Below, one piece after another: positions 47,054-55,438 of a DNA stretch of 64,000 bases; the first letter of the stretch is position 1, and every line of letters starts with the position of its first letter. Source of the DNA: SZAS-103 sp038316385 (lineage in GTDB: Bacteria > Pseudomonadota > Gammaproteobacteria > Xanthomonadales > Xanthomonadaceae); contig JBBQAN010000010.1 of NCBI GenBank assembly GCA_038316385.1, forward strand, positions 1 to 64,000, written 5' to 3'. The translations under genes and the position numbers were made by a program. The notes under the pieces were generated by a model that saw nothing but the letters and a program-made list of their open reading frames with translations, ran no database searches and was not told the origin of the DNA.

Positions 47054-47186
47054 TGGGGAAGCTATCGCCTAACAGTGGGCCTGACTGCAGTGATTTCCTT
47101 CGGCTGCGTTCCGATTGCTGTCGTCGCTGCTGATTTCATGCGCGCAACAGCTTGCACAACTTCGATGCTGGTGGCCGTGTATCGGC

Positions 47187-48011
47187 CTAGCTGACGCCAT
47201 CTTTGCTTTTTCCGTTAACTTCAGCGCGAAACTCGCTGAGTTCGCGGATCAACGTTTCAATGTTGACCTCGTTTTTCAGGTTGACCTTGAAGTCCGTTTC
47301 CGCGCGGGCCCGATCCTTGAACGACTGCCGGTTCTGACTCATCACGATCAGCGGACCCTGCAATCCGACCAGCACCGCGAGCGCAAGATTGAAGAACGCA
47401 TAGGGATATGGGTCGAGCGGATTCCGCATCAGCAGTTCCGTATTGACCAGGCACCAGCCGGCAGTGATGACCAGCAGGAAGATGATGAACTTCCAGCTGC
47501 CGTTGAGCTCGGCCACGATATCGGCGAGGCGGTCGCTCCACGACAGGTTCTGCTCCATCTCCGCATCGACATTCTTGGCGGCACGTTCGGAGAGCATCGA
47601 ATTGGTTTCGCGCAGGCGTTCGCTCATCGTGCGCAGGATCGCCATCGCCGCGCGCGGCCGGTGCGCAAGGTAGTCTTCCAGCGTATCGCGTTGCAACTCC
47701 AGCAGCACCGCATCGCTGGTCGCCAGCGCGCTGGCGCTGCGCGGCAGATCGTCGAACAGCGAAAGCTCACCGAAAAACTCGCCGCGGGCGATGTCTTTCA
47801 ACGAAATGCGTCGCGACGCATCGCCAGCGAGGTGGATGTTCACATCGCCGCTCTCAACGATATACATCGAGGTACCGCGATCGCCCTGACTGATGACCAT
47901 CGTTCCAGCCGCGAATTGTCTCGGCACGAGCGTCGCCGACAAGGCGACGAGATCGTCGTCCAGCAGATCCTCGAACAACGGAATCGAACGAAGCAGCGAG
48001 ATGGCGTCCAC
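47187..48011 (-). CDS. Cyclic-nucleotide-binding DUF1003 membrane protein
   Basis: A 274-residue protein. Residues about 10-130 form a cNMP-binding domain (GTMVISQGDRGTSMYIVESG, GEFFGELSLFDDLPRSASA), with the phosphate-cassette-like FGELSLFDDLPRSA. After about residue 150 comes a DUF1003 region with two transmembrane helices (KFIIFLLVITAGWCLVN, FFNLALAVLVGLQGPLIVMSQNRQ) and a cytoplasmic coiled end. No effector is known for DUF1003. The upstream gene on the same strand is the YiiX-like hydrolase, 69 nt away. Confidence 0.88.
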   Translation of the reverse strand: MDAISLLRSIPLFEDLLDDDLVALSATLVPRQFAAGTMVISQGDRGTSMYIVESGDVNIHLAGDASRRISLKDIARGEFFGELSLFDDLPRSASALATSDAVLLELQRDTLEDYLAHRPRAAMAILRTMSERLRETNSMLSERAAKNVDAEMEQNLSWSDRLADIVAELNGSWKFIIFLLVITAGWCLVNTELLMRNPLDPYPYAFFNLALAVLVGLQGPLIVMSQNRQSFKDRARAETDFKVNLKNEVNIETLIRELSEFRAEVNGKSKDGVS

Positions 48012-48080
48012 GAGCGGTTCTCCCCAATCAACGCAGCATCGTAACCGGAAGCCGGCGTGGGTGGCTTCCGCGGCCTCGGG

Positions 48081-48848
48081 TCAAGCCGGCACATCCTTGC
48101 CCATCGCCCACGCGACCTGATGCGGATCGAAACCGGATTCGATGGTCGGCTTGACGATGCGGAAGTATGGCGAGACGTCGAAATCGCGCGGCGCAAACAG
48201 GCTGTAGTGGCGGATTTGCAGAAGCTCTCGACGCTTGCGCGCGCTCGAGGAATCGGCGTCGTCGAGCACGACTTGCGGCAGGATCGGGTAATGCACCGAC
48301 TGATACGCTTGCGCGATCAGGCTTGAACAGATCGCGCGAGTCGGGTCGCCGCTGCCGAGCGCGAGTGCGCGGCGTTTGAGGCGATCCGGCAACGGTGGGG
48401 TGCGAATCAGGTAGCGCATCAGGTCCATCACGTTCTTCATGTCGTACTGGTGGCCGAGGCGCGCCGTCGCGAATGCGATAACGTCATCGGTCTCCTGCGC
48501 GCTCAGGCCAACCGGCCGGCAGATGCGGGTATGGAAGCCCGCGTATGTGGATACCGGCACGATTTGCACGCCCTTGAGTACGTCGGCTTCCAGCAATTGC
48601 GCGGACATTTGCCCGGATGCATCCGCGCCCTCGCCGATGCACATCGCAGCGTGCGACCAGGTGGACTGGGTGAGATAGCGTATAGCGACCGAAAAACGAC
48701 TATTGCCGTCCACCAGCAGCACGTCGCCTTTTTGCAGAGTTCTGGTCAGTTGCTCGAATCGGCAGGTGGATGGATTGCAGCCACGGTCAATGGCCTTGGA
48801 CAAATAGCGTGCCAGCGCACGGCCGATGCGTTCGCGAATCCCGAACAT
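48081..48848 (-). CDS. YiiX-like permuted papain (C92) hydrolase family protein
   Basis: A 255-residue protein resembling the YaeF/YiiX circularly permuted papain-fold amidases. The catalytic His is in TQSTWSHAAMCIGEG and the Cys in RAICSSLIAQAYQS, in the permuted order (His before Cys) typical of the family. No signal peptide is obvious; an N-terminal amphipathic helix may bind the membrane. The substrate is not known. It is divergent from yqgE. Confidence 0.8.
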   Translation of the reverse strand: MFGIRERIGRALARYLSKAIDRGCNPSTCRFEQLTRTLQKGDVLLVDGNSRFSVAIRYLTQSTWSHAAMCIGEGADASGQMSAQLLEADVLKGVQIVPVSTYAGFHTRICRPVGLSAQETDDVIAFATARLGHQYDMKNVMDLMRYLIRTPPLPDRLKRRALALGSGDPTRAICSSLIAQAYQSVHYPILPQVVLDDADSSSARKRRELLQIRHYSLFAPRDFDVSPYFRIVKPTIESGFDPHQVAWAMGKDVPA

Positions 48849-48987
48849 GGTCGCTGACTCCCCTGCTGCGCCGGACGGACATGATCTCCCGATACTCTAG
48901 AGTAGGCATAACCGCGGTCTGCCGCCATCGGCAGATGTCGAAAGCGCGGCGGATAGGCAGGCCGGATTGACGCGCTAGAATGCATCC

Positions 48988-49563
48988 ATGCAAAGCCGGC
49001 ATTTCGCCAAAGAGTTTTTCGTCAACCACTTCCTGATCGCCGTGCCGGCGCTGGACGACCCGCATTTCGCGCGCGGTGTGACCTTGTTGTGCGAGCACAA
49101 CGAACATGGCGCGATGGGCCTGCTGGTGAATCGGCCGTCGGACTATCGGCTCGGCGAAGTGCTCGAACAGATGGACATCGCAACTGAGTTGCCGAGGATC
49201 GCCGACGACACCGTGCTGCTCGGCGGCCCGGTGCTGCCCGATCGCGGGTTCGTGTTGCATGACGGCGGCGACGAATGGCCATCCACGATGCGGGTCGCGC
49301 CCGGTCTTGCAGTGACCACCTCGCGCGAAATCCTCGCGGCGATGGCGCGCGGCGACGGGCCACGCCGTCATCTGGTTACGCTCGGGTATGCGAGTTGGGG
49401 CGCGGGCCAGCTCGAACAGGAAATCGCCGACAACGCGTGGCTCACGGTTCTGGCCGATCAGGCGATCGTATTCGACACGCCGCTCGAGCAGCGCTGGCAG
49501 GCCGCAGCGAAACGGCTCGGCGTCGATCTCGGCCAGTTCGCCGGCTACGTCGGCCACGCATGA
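48988..49563 (+). CDS. yqgE: YqgE/UPF0301 family protein
   Basis: A 191-residue conserved protein with the family start FVNHFLIAVPALDDPHFARG, the LLCEHNEHGAMGLLVNRP motif and YASWGAGQLEQEI. The molecular role of YqgE is not established. It is translationally coupled (ATGA) to ruvX, the usual proteobacterial order. Confidence 0.95.
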   Translation: MQSRHFAKEFFVNHFLIAVPALDDPHFARGVTLLCEHNEHGAMGLLVNRPSDYRLGEVLEQMDIATELPRIADDTVLLGGPVLPDRGFVLHDGGDEWPSTMRVAPGLAVTTSREILAAMARGDGPRRHLVTLGYASWGAGQLEQEIADNAWLTVLADQAIVFDTPLEQRWQAAAKRLGVDLGQFAGYVGHA

Positions 49564-50072
49564 CGGACGCCGCACGCATGATTGTCACGGTGCTCGGCTT
49601 CGACGTCGGCGCCCGGCGCATCGGCATTGCGGTCGGCAACGCGGTATCGGCGTCCGCGCGCGATCTGGCGGTGGTGGACATGCGCGACGAAGTCGCCGAC
49701 TGGCCCGCGATCGACAAGCTGCTGCGCGAATGGCGGCCGGATGCGCTGGTGATCGGCGATCCACGCACGCTCGCCGATGGCGATCAACCTTCGCGCCAGC
49801 GCGCGCGCCGCTTCGCGCACGCTGCGTTCACGCGTTACGGTTTGCCAGTGCGGATGGTGGACGAGCGCAGCAGCTCGATCGAAGCCGCGCAACGCTTCGC
49901 CGAGGCGCGCGCTGCAGGCGCGCGTAAACGTAACAACGCGCGCAACCTGGACGCGCTGGCCGCAGCGGTGATTGTCGAGCGCTGGCTGGCCGCCCCGAAT
50001 GACAGCGACAGCGTGTCCGACAGCGACGCGCCGACCGCATCCGAACCATCATCATCCACGCAGACACCATGA
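49560..50072 (+). CDS. ruvX: Putative Holliday-junction resolvase RuvX (YqgF)
   Basis: A 170-residue RNase-H-fold nuclease implicated in pre-16S rRNA 5'-end processing and possibly junction resolution. Motifs: GFDVGARRIGIAVG with the first catalytic Asp, ALVIGDPRTLADGDQ, the VDERSSSIEAA Glu, and a late Asp in NARNLDALAAAVI. The last 20 residues are a Ser/Asp-rich tail. Its start and stop overlap yqgE and pyrB by 4 nt each. Confidence 0.93.
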   Translation: MTDAARMIVTVLGFDVGARRIGIAVGNAVSASARDLAVVDMRDEVADWPAIDKLLREWRPDALVIGDPRTLADGDQPSRQRARRFAHAAFTRYGLPVRMVDERSSSIEAAQRFAEARAAGARKRNNARNLDALAAAVIVERWLAAPNDSDSVSDSDAPTASEPSSSTQTP

Positions 50073-51055
50073 ATCCATCGACGCCCGCCTGCGATCCGCA
50101 ACTGCGCCCCGACGGCACTCTCAAGCATTTGCTCACGCTCGAAGGACTTCCGCGTGCAGCGATCGAACGCTTGCTCGATGCAGCGCAATGCCTGCGCGCC
50201 GATGCGCTCGACGGCACCGCACTGCGCAGGCGACTCGCGGGCCGCACGGTTTGCAACTTGTTCCTGGAACCGTCCACGCGCACGCGCAGCGCGTTCCATC
50301 TTGCGGCGACGCGGCTTGGTGCGGACGTGCTGAATTTCGAACTGTCGGCATCCTCGGCTGGCAAGGGCGAATCCACGCTCGACACATTGCGCAATCTCGA
50401 AGCGATGGGCGTGGATTGCTTCATCGTGCGCGCCGGCGAGAACGGCACCGTCGCAGCGCTGGCCGCGCAAGCGAAAGTAAACACCGCGCTGATCAATGCA
50501 GGCGATGGCCGCCATCAACATCCCACGCAAGGCCTGCTCGATATGCTGACCTTGCGCCAGGCCAAGGGTGCTGATTTCTCGAAGCTGACGGTGTTGATCG
50601 CCGGCGACGTGCGGCATTCGCGGGTCGCGCGTTCGGACATCGCGGCCCTGCGCATACTCGGCTGCGGCGAGATCCGCGTCTGCGCGCCGCAAGCCTTGCT
50701 CCCGGATGCGGACGAATTGCATGGATGCACCGTCGGTCACGATTTCGACGCGATGCTCGACGGCGTGGATGCAGTGATGATGCTGCGCCTGCAACGCGAG
50801 CGCATGACCGAAGGACTCGTGCCTTCACTCGAACAGTATTTTATTGACTACGGATTGGACGCACGCCGGCTCGCACGCACGCAGCCCGACGCGGTCGTGC
50901 TGCATCCCGGGCCGATGAATCGTGGAGTCGAGATCAGCGACGCAGTCGCCGACGGCCCGCAGTCGCTGATCCTCGCGCAGGTGTCGAATGGAGTGGCAAC
51001 CAGGATGGCGGTGATGCTGGAGTTATTGGGGGCGCAATCACGTCCGTCGTGGTGA
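50069..51055 (+). CDS. pyrB: Aspartate carbamoyltransferase, catalytic chain
   Basis: PyrB condenses carbamoyl phosphate and aspartate in pyrimidine synthesis. The 328-residue product has the carbamoyl-phosphate motif FLEPSTRTRSAFHLA, the SSAGKGES loop, the DGRHQHPTQGLLDMLTL region and HPGPMNRGVEI. The last four codons and the stop lie inside a dispersed repeat that continues into the spacer, so the natural C-terminus (GAQSRPSW) may have been altered by insertion. Confidence 0.96.
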   Translation: MNPSTPACDPQLRPDGTLKHLLTLEGLPRAAIERLLDAAQCLRADALDGTALRRRLAGRTVCNLFLEPSTRTRSAFHLAATRLGADVLNFELSASSAGKGESTLDTLRNLEAMGVDCFIVRAGENGTVAALAAQAKVNTALINAGDGRHQHPTQGLLDMLTLRQAKGADFSKLTVLIAGDVRHSRVARSDIAALRILGCGEIRVCAPQALLPDADELHGCTVGHDFDAMLDGVDAVMMLRLQRERMTEGLVPSLEQYFIDYGLDARRLARTQPDAVVLHPGPMNRGVEISDAVADGPQSLILAQVSNGVATRMAVMLELLGAQSRPSW

Positions 51056-51176
51056 GCCAGTCGAACCATGAGCCACACAAGAGACGAAGCATCAAGATCA
51101 AGAGCATTTCATCGCTGCGCGGGCGAGTTCATCTTTCTTGCTTATCCCAGAAAGAGGGGACTAGAAAGAAGGCGCC
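51044..51176 (-). repeat. Inverted-repeat copy A flanking the cassette region
   Basis: Reverse-complemented, this segment matches 52314-52441 in two blocks: an outer 27-bp block of the TTCGACAGGCTCACCACGA type (51044-51070) and an inner block of about 80 bp (51096-51176, roughly 84% identical by eye, one gap). It begins inside the pyrB coding sequence. Confidence 0.7.
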
Positions 51177-51292
51177 AAGAGATCGCGCCTTGAGGGCTTG
51201 ACCGCAGGCAATCGCCGCGACTCAGGGAAGCCAATGTCCAGAGCAGATCGATAGCAGAAGCTTTCTGCTCTTTCGAAGTTCTCATTTACCAT
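51161..51292 (-). CDS. Possible 43-residue ORF downstream of the attC site
   Basis: A small frame starts at an ATG within the right edge of attC and ends at a TAG inside repeat copy A. The peptide begins MVNENFERAESFCYRSALD and has no match I recognise. The last residues are repeat-encoded. It may be a truncated second cassette gene or a chance frame. Confidence 0.2.
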   Translation of the reverse strand: MVNENFERAESFCYRSALDIGFPESRRLPAVKPSRRDLLAPSF

Positions 51293-51348
51293 AAACGCCT
51301 GAATCAAGCGCTGCGCCGGAGGCATGTTCGCTTGAATGAATTGTTAGC
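51290..51348 (-). other. Integron attC (59-base-element) recombination site
   Basis: On the minus strand the sequence starts GCTAACAATTCATTCAAG, the classical left half of attC sites, and ends with CGCTTGATTCAGGCGTT. The inner arms TCAAGCG and CGCTTGA can pair. The TAA stop of the upstream exported-protein gene lies in the first core box (GCTAAC), the standard cassette arrangement. The far-side core reads GTTTATG rather than GTTRRRY; those bases belong to flanking DNA after integration, so they need not match. Confidence 0.75.
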
Positions 51349-52015
51349 TTTCATCTTTGATACGGCAACTGAAATCCGCAACGGTGGAGTGCTTTTCCTT
51401 CAAGTGCTTAGCGATACGGCTGACGCTAATTCCGTAGCGAGGGAACGCCAACGTATTCTTGACCTCAAACAGGTTTGGGTATTTCTTCACTGAATAGTCG
51501 TCGGCCGGCAACGCAGCGGTTGTAGGAAAGTCACTCGCTGTTACACGTTCTCGCAAGGACGACGCAGAGCACGGCAGCCAGTGAACGGGATATGGACTAT
51601 CTACGAGCAGATAGTAATTACCGTTCGAATGTCGCCAGATGCGCGCGCTGGCATATGTAGGCATGAAGTATTGGCCACCATTCCTCAGAAGGAGCATTAC
51701 TCGAGGTGAGCGCTCGTCGTCCGCCTCCGGCTGGCCATAGTGAGTGTAGGTGGTTACTTCCACTACTCCGGCAGGTGGTTCGCCGTATACCGCGCCGATC
51801 GGAGTGACGCGGAACCACAGCGGCCAACGCGTACAAATGACGTCCTTTACCTTGCACTTTTCGGGCTCCGCATATGACTGGCCTGGTGCGGACGTTGCCA
51901 CGACGACGAGGGGCTCCGCGCCTTGGATCTGAAATGCTGGGGCAGACCGACTCTCGCCATCTGGGCTGGCAGTAGCGGCTGCAACAAGCAACAAGGTTAC
52001 GAAAAAGTTGATCAT
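51344..52015 (-). CDS. Cassette-borne exported protein of unknown function
   Basis: A 223-residue protein with a short signal peptide (FFVTLLLVAAATASPDGE). The mature part has four cysteines that could form disulfides (KCKVKDVICTRW, WLPCSASS, DFSCRIKDES), and a strand-rich centre (VVEVTTYTHYGQPE, PRVMLLLRNGGQYFMP). I recognise no family. Codon use is less GC-biased than in neighbours (for example the run of AAG/GAA/TCT near the end), consistent with transfer. It is followed immediately by an attC site, so it is most likely an integron gene cassette. No integrase gene is in the window. Confidence 0.7.
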   Translation of the reverse strand: MINFFVTLLLVAAATASPDGESRSAPAFQIQGAEPLVVVATSAPGQSYAEPEKCKVKDVICTRWPLWFRVTPIGAVYGEPPAGVVEVTTYTHYGQPEADDERSPRVMLLLRNGGQYFMPTYASARIWRHSNGNYYLLVDSPYPVHWLPCSASSLRERVTASDFPTTAALPADDYSVKKYPNLFEVKNTLAFPRYGISVSRIAKHLKEKHSTVADFSCRIKDES

Positions 52016-52313
52016 GAAAGCTAATGCTTAGCAGAACCCGCAACCGTGACGATGACTTATCGTGCGCTGTCGTCTTGGGCACGGTCAATGCGATTTCTAC
52101 AGCGACTCGCACTTAGCGAGCTTCTTTGACGTACGCGGGCAGGAGCCCGCTGTTGTTCGGGGCCCCTGCGTTGCGGCGCGAGGTGGCGGATCAGCCCGAA
52201 GGGTGGCCGACACGATGTCGGCCATCGGTTCGTCGGCATCATGGATGTGCCGCCGAAACGACCCGACGCCTCGCGCGAACCTGGAGGACAGGATGTCCGG
52301 AAGGCGCAACGCC

Positions 52314-52441
52314 GGGCGCTTCTTTCTGGTTCCGTCTTTCTTGGACAAGCAAGCAAGATGAACTCGCCCACGAAGCGGGTGAAACGCTCTTGATCTTACT
52401 ACGCACAGTCGTCCATGGTTCGGCAGGCTCACCACGAACGG
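52314..52441 (+). repeat. Inverted-repeat copy B flanking the cassette region
   Basis: The counterpart of 51044-51176 in opposite orientation. The inner block (52314-52395) contains TTCTTTCTGGTTCCGTCTTT and ACAAGCAAGCAAGATGAACT; the outer block (52414-52441) is a clear TTCG-CAGGCTCACCACGAACGG-type repeat. The stretch 52016-52313 to its left carries no convincing gene and probably belongs to the same kind of dispersed element. Confidence 0.7.
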
Positions 52442-52489
52442 CTCTCTTTCGTGCGCAGGTCGCCACGAATTCAACGACGCAAAATCAAA

Positions 52490-53398
52490 TCACTCGTTGA
52501 CCACAGTCCCTCCAGGCAAGTACCGGAATGTCCGCGTGATGTTGAGGATGTCCGGGTCGTCCTTCGTATGCGGCAACTCCGCGAATGGTTGCGCCAGGCG
52601 CACGGTCTGGATTGCTGCCTGGTCAAGCACCGGAATCCCACTCGACTGGATGATGTCGATGCTTGCCACGCTGCCATCGCGTCGGATTTCGACGGTCAGC
52701 ACGGCTGCGCCGGACAGGTTGCGTCGGCGTGCCTCGTCGGGAAAATTCAACGTGCCGACGCGTTCGAGCCGGGCAACGTAGGCGCGCATGTAGGCGGCGT
52801 ATTCGTACGCCTGCGTACTTGCGCTGAAGAACTTCTTGCGCGGGCGTTTGGCGTAGAGCTGCTGAGTGCGCTGGAGTTCGGCGGTTAGTCGCGCTTCCTC
52901 CAGGCTCTGCTCGGTCAATTCGTGGCCGACCGGCAGCGGCACCTGACTGATCGGTTGCGCTTCCTGCGGGGCGGCGACGTTGCGCGCGGCCTTTGTCGTG
53001 GTGAGCAAACGCTGCATCGCGTCGGGCTGCGGCGGCGGGGTTTGCGCTTGCAGCGGTCGCGGTGCGATGCCGGGATCGGGCTTCGGCACATTCGCGAGCT
53101 GCGGCTCGCCGGGGCGCTGCGCGAAATCCTTGTCGCCGCCGCCTTGCTGATTCGCCTGCGCAAGGAAGTCGGCCTGTTTTGGCGCATGCAGGGTGCGGGT
53201 CTGGGTGAGGATCACGTCGAGGGTCGGCACCACCGGCGCAGCGTCTTCGCGGGTGAAGCCGACTCCGAGCACGATGATGCCGTGCGCCAGCAGCGACAAT
53301 GCGAGCGTCGCTATCAAGCGGTCGCCGGGGCCGACACGCGGTCGTGCAGGCAATGGGCTCAAATGGACCGCGCTCACGCGTGCCGCGCTTCCAGGCAA
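52490..53398 (-). CDS. tonB: TonB-family energy transducer
   Basis: A 302-residue TonB-like protein that couples the inner-membrane proton gradient to outer-membrane receptors. Residues about 25-50 are a transmembrane anchor (LIATLALSLLAHGIIVLGVGF) with the conserved membrane His. A proline/glutamine-rich spacer follows, then a C-terminal TonB domain (VGTLNFPDEARRRNLSGAAV, VEIRRDGSVASIDIIQSSG). It starts 25 nt inside gshB, so the two are co-expressed. It could serve the PqqU-like receptor, though several transducers may exist. Confidence 0.88.
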   Translation of the reverse strand: MPGSAARVSAVHLSPLPARPRVGPGDRLIATLALSLLAHGIIVLGVGFTREDAAPVVPTLDVILTQTRTLHAPKQADFLAQANQQGGGDKDFAQRPGEPQLANVPKPDPGIAPRPLQAQTPPPQPDAMQRLLTTTKAARNVAAPQEAQPISQVPLPVGHELTEQSLEEARLTAELQRTQQLYAKRPRKKFFSASTQAYEYAAYMRAYVARLERVGTLNFPDEARRRNLSGAAVLTVEIRRDGSVASIDIIQSSGIPVLDQAAIQTVRLAQPFAELPHTKDDPDILNITRTFRYLPGGTVVNE

Positions 53399-54348
53399 CG
53401 TGTTTCGATCACGTCGAACAACAGACCGACGATGTTCAGTCCGAACTGCTTGTCGAGCTCGCGGATGCAGGTCGGGCTGGTGACGTTGACTTCGGTCAGC
53501 CAGTCGCCGATCACGTCGAGGCCGACGAACAGCATGCCGCGCTTCTTCAGTTCAGGGCCAACCTGCGCTGCGATCCAGCGATCGCGTTTGCTCAGCGGTC
53601 GGCCTTCACCGCGGCCGCCGGCTGCGAGGTTGCCGCGAAACTCGCCACCTTGTGGAATCCGCGCAAGGCAATACGGCACCGGATCGCCATCGACCAACAG
53701 GATGCGCTTGTCGCCATCGACGATCTCGGGAACGTAGCGCTGCGCGAGCGCCAGTGCGCTGCCGTTTTCTGTCAGCGTTTCCAGGATCACGTTGAGGTTG
53801 TCTTCGCCTGCACGCGCGCGAAAGATCGAACGTCCGCCCATGCCGTCCAGTGGTTTGAGCACGCAATCGCCGTGCTCACCGACGAAGTCGCGCAGTGCCT
53901 TGAGGTCGCGCGAGACCAGTGTCGGCGGGCAGCACTGCGGGAACAGAAAAGCGCCAAGTTTCTCGTTGAGGTCGCGCAAACCCTGCGGATCGTTGACGAT
54001 CAACGCACCTTCGCGTTGCGCCAGCGAGAGGATGTGGGTGTCGTGCAGATAATTCGCATCGACCGGAGGATCGGTGCGCATCAGCACGACGTCCATGCCG
54101 CCTAGAGACGTTTCCGCGAATGCGCCGAGCACGAACCAACCGGCCGGATCGTCAGTCACGGTCAGCGGCGCACATGTGGCGATGGCGGCGCCGTCGCGCA
54201 TTCCAAGGCCGCCCGGACGCACGTAATGCAGCCGGTGGCCGCGTTGCTGGGCTTCGAGCAACATGGCGAAGGTCGAGTCTTTGGCGATCCCGATGGCCGT
54301 GATCGGGTCCATCACGACGGCGACATCCAGCGTCCGGCGGGGTGGCAT
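53374..54348 (-). CDS. gshB: Glutathione synthetase
   Basis: GshB ligates glycine to gamma-glutamylcysteine using ATP. The 324-residue ATP-grasp enzyme has the N-terminal VVMDPITAIGIAKDSTFAML, the MRTDPPVDANYL motif, the ATP-binding CVLKPLDGMGGRSIFR and the RIPQGGEFRGNLAAGGRGE segment. It is divergent from pilG, a conserved arrangement also known in Pseudomonas. Confidence 0.96.
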   Translation of the reverse strand: MPPRRTLDVAVVMDPITAIGIAKDSTFAMLLEAQQRGHRLHYVRPGGLGMRDGAAIATCAPLTVTDDPAGWFVLGAFAETSLGGMDVVLMRTDPPVDANYLHDTHILSLAQREGALIVNDPQGLRDLNEKLGAFLFPQCCPPTLVSRDLKALRDFVGEHGDCVLKPLDGMGGRSIFRARAGEDNLNVILETLTENGSALALAQRYVPEIVDGDKRILLVDGDPVPYCLARIPQGGEFRGNLAAGGRGEGRPLSKRDRWIAAQVGPELKKRGMLFVGLDVIGDWLTEVNVTSPTCIRELDKQFGLNIVGLLFDVIETRCLEARHA

Positions 54349-54430
54349 CGGTGTATCCTCCTCAGAGGCGCGATGGTAGCAGGCAGGTTCGGAAAAACGT
54401 GCGGAATGCCACGCAATCCATTGATGAGGC

Positions 54431-54459
54431 TTGACAGGTTCGCGGCCGACTGAGATATA
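54431..54459 (+). promoter_or_regulatory. Candidate sigma70 promoter for the pilG operon
   Basis: A perfect TTGACA (54431-54436), 17-nt spacer and a -10-like GATATA (54454-54459) lie about 75 nt upstream of the pilG start, in the divergent gshB-pilG region. Confidence 0.45.
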
Positions 54460-54534
54460 GAGGGTTCGCGCCGCACATACGGCCGCACATTAAGGATGGA
54501 GCCGTATGCAGTCGGCAGCGACAGGGGATGACCG

Positions 54535-54936
54535 ATGGATCATGTGAAAGATGCCGGCCCGACCACCGGGCTCAAGGTAATGGTCATCGATGACTCGAAG
54601 ACCATTCGCCGCACTGCGGAAAGCCTGCTCAAGCGGGAAGGCTATGACGTGGTCACCGCAACCGACGGCTACGAGGCGCTCGCCAAGATCGCCGATCACC
54701 AGCCGCAGATCATCTTCGTTGACATCATGATGCCGCGCCTGGATGGCTATCAGACTTGCGCGCTGATCAAGAACCACCAGATGTTCCGCTCGACGCCGGT
54801 GATCATGCTGTCCTCCAAGGACGGCCTGTTCGACAAGGCGCGCGGGCGCATCGTCGGATCCGAGCAATACCTCACCAAGCCATTCACCCGCGAAGAGCTG
54901 CTGTCGGCGATTCGCACCCACGTACCGAAGGGCTGA
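54535..54936 (+). CDS. pilG: Twitching-motility response regulator PilG
   Basis: A 133-residue single-domain receiver (CheY-like) of the Chp system, which controls pilus extension. Motifs: VMVIDDSKTIRRTAE, the phosphoacceptor Asp in IIFVDIMMPRLDG and the Lys in LTKPF. No output domain. First gene of pilG-pilH-pilI-pilJ-chpA. Confidence 0.95.
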   Translation: MDHVKDAGPTTGLKVMVIDDSKTIRRTAESLLKREGYDVVTATDGYEALAKIADHQPQIIFVDIMMPRLDGYQTCALIKNHQMFRSTPVIMLSSKDGLFDKARGRIVGSEQYLTKPFTREELLSAIRTHVPKG

Positions 54937-55064
54937 TTTCACCACTGACCAGTCGCCCCCACCGGCGAAAGGCCGACGTTCCAAAAAGTATTCGCACCTA
55001 CGCATCGCACCGCGCAAGCAATCGGCGCACGGCATCACAGATTGGGCTGCACAAGGGACATAGC

Positions 55065-55433
55065 ATGGCGCGCATCGCAATCATTGAAGACTCGTTGACC
55101 GACACTGCGGTGTTTACCGACATGCTGCGTCGGAACGGTCATCAGGTCATCAGTGCGGGGAGCGCCGAGGAAGGAGTTGCGCTGGTGCGACGCGAGTTGC
55201 CGGAGCTGGTGTTGATGGATGTGATCCTGCCCGGCATGAATGGTTTTCAGGCAACGCGCGCACTGAGCCGCGACCCTGCAACCAGTTCGATCCCGGTGAT
55301 CATCGTCACCACCAAGGCGATGGAGACCGATCGGGTGTGGGGTATGCGTCAGGGGGCGAAAGATTACATGGTCAAGCCGCCGAACGAAGCCGAGCTGATC
55401 GGTCGCATCAACAGTCTGCTCGGGATCGGCTGA
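55065..55433 (+). CDS. pilH: Twitching-motility response regulator PilH
   Basis: A 122-residue receiver domain starting at ATG 55065. Motifs: IAIIEDSLTDTAV, the Asp in LVLMDVILPGMNG and the Lys in MVKPPNE. In the Chp system PilH acts alongside PilG, probably as a phosphate sink or retraction signal. The longer upstream frame is a shadow of pilG. Gap to pilI is 5 nt. Confidence 0.94.
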   Translation: MARIAIIEDSLTDTAVFTDMLRRNGHQVISAGSAEEGVALVRRELPELVLMDVILPGMNGFQATRALSRDPATSSIPVIIVTTKAMETDRVWGMRQGAKDYMVKPPNEAELIGRINSLLGIG

Positions 55434-55438
55434 TCGCC

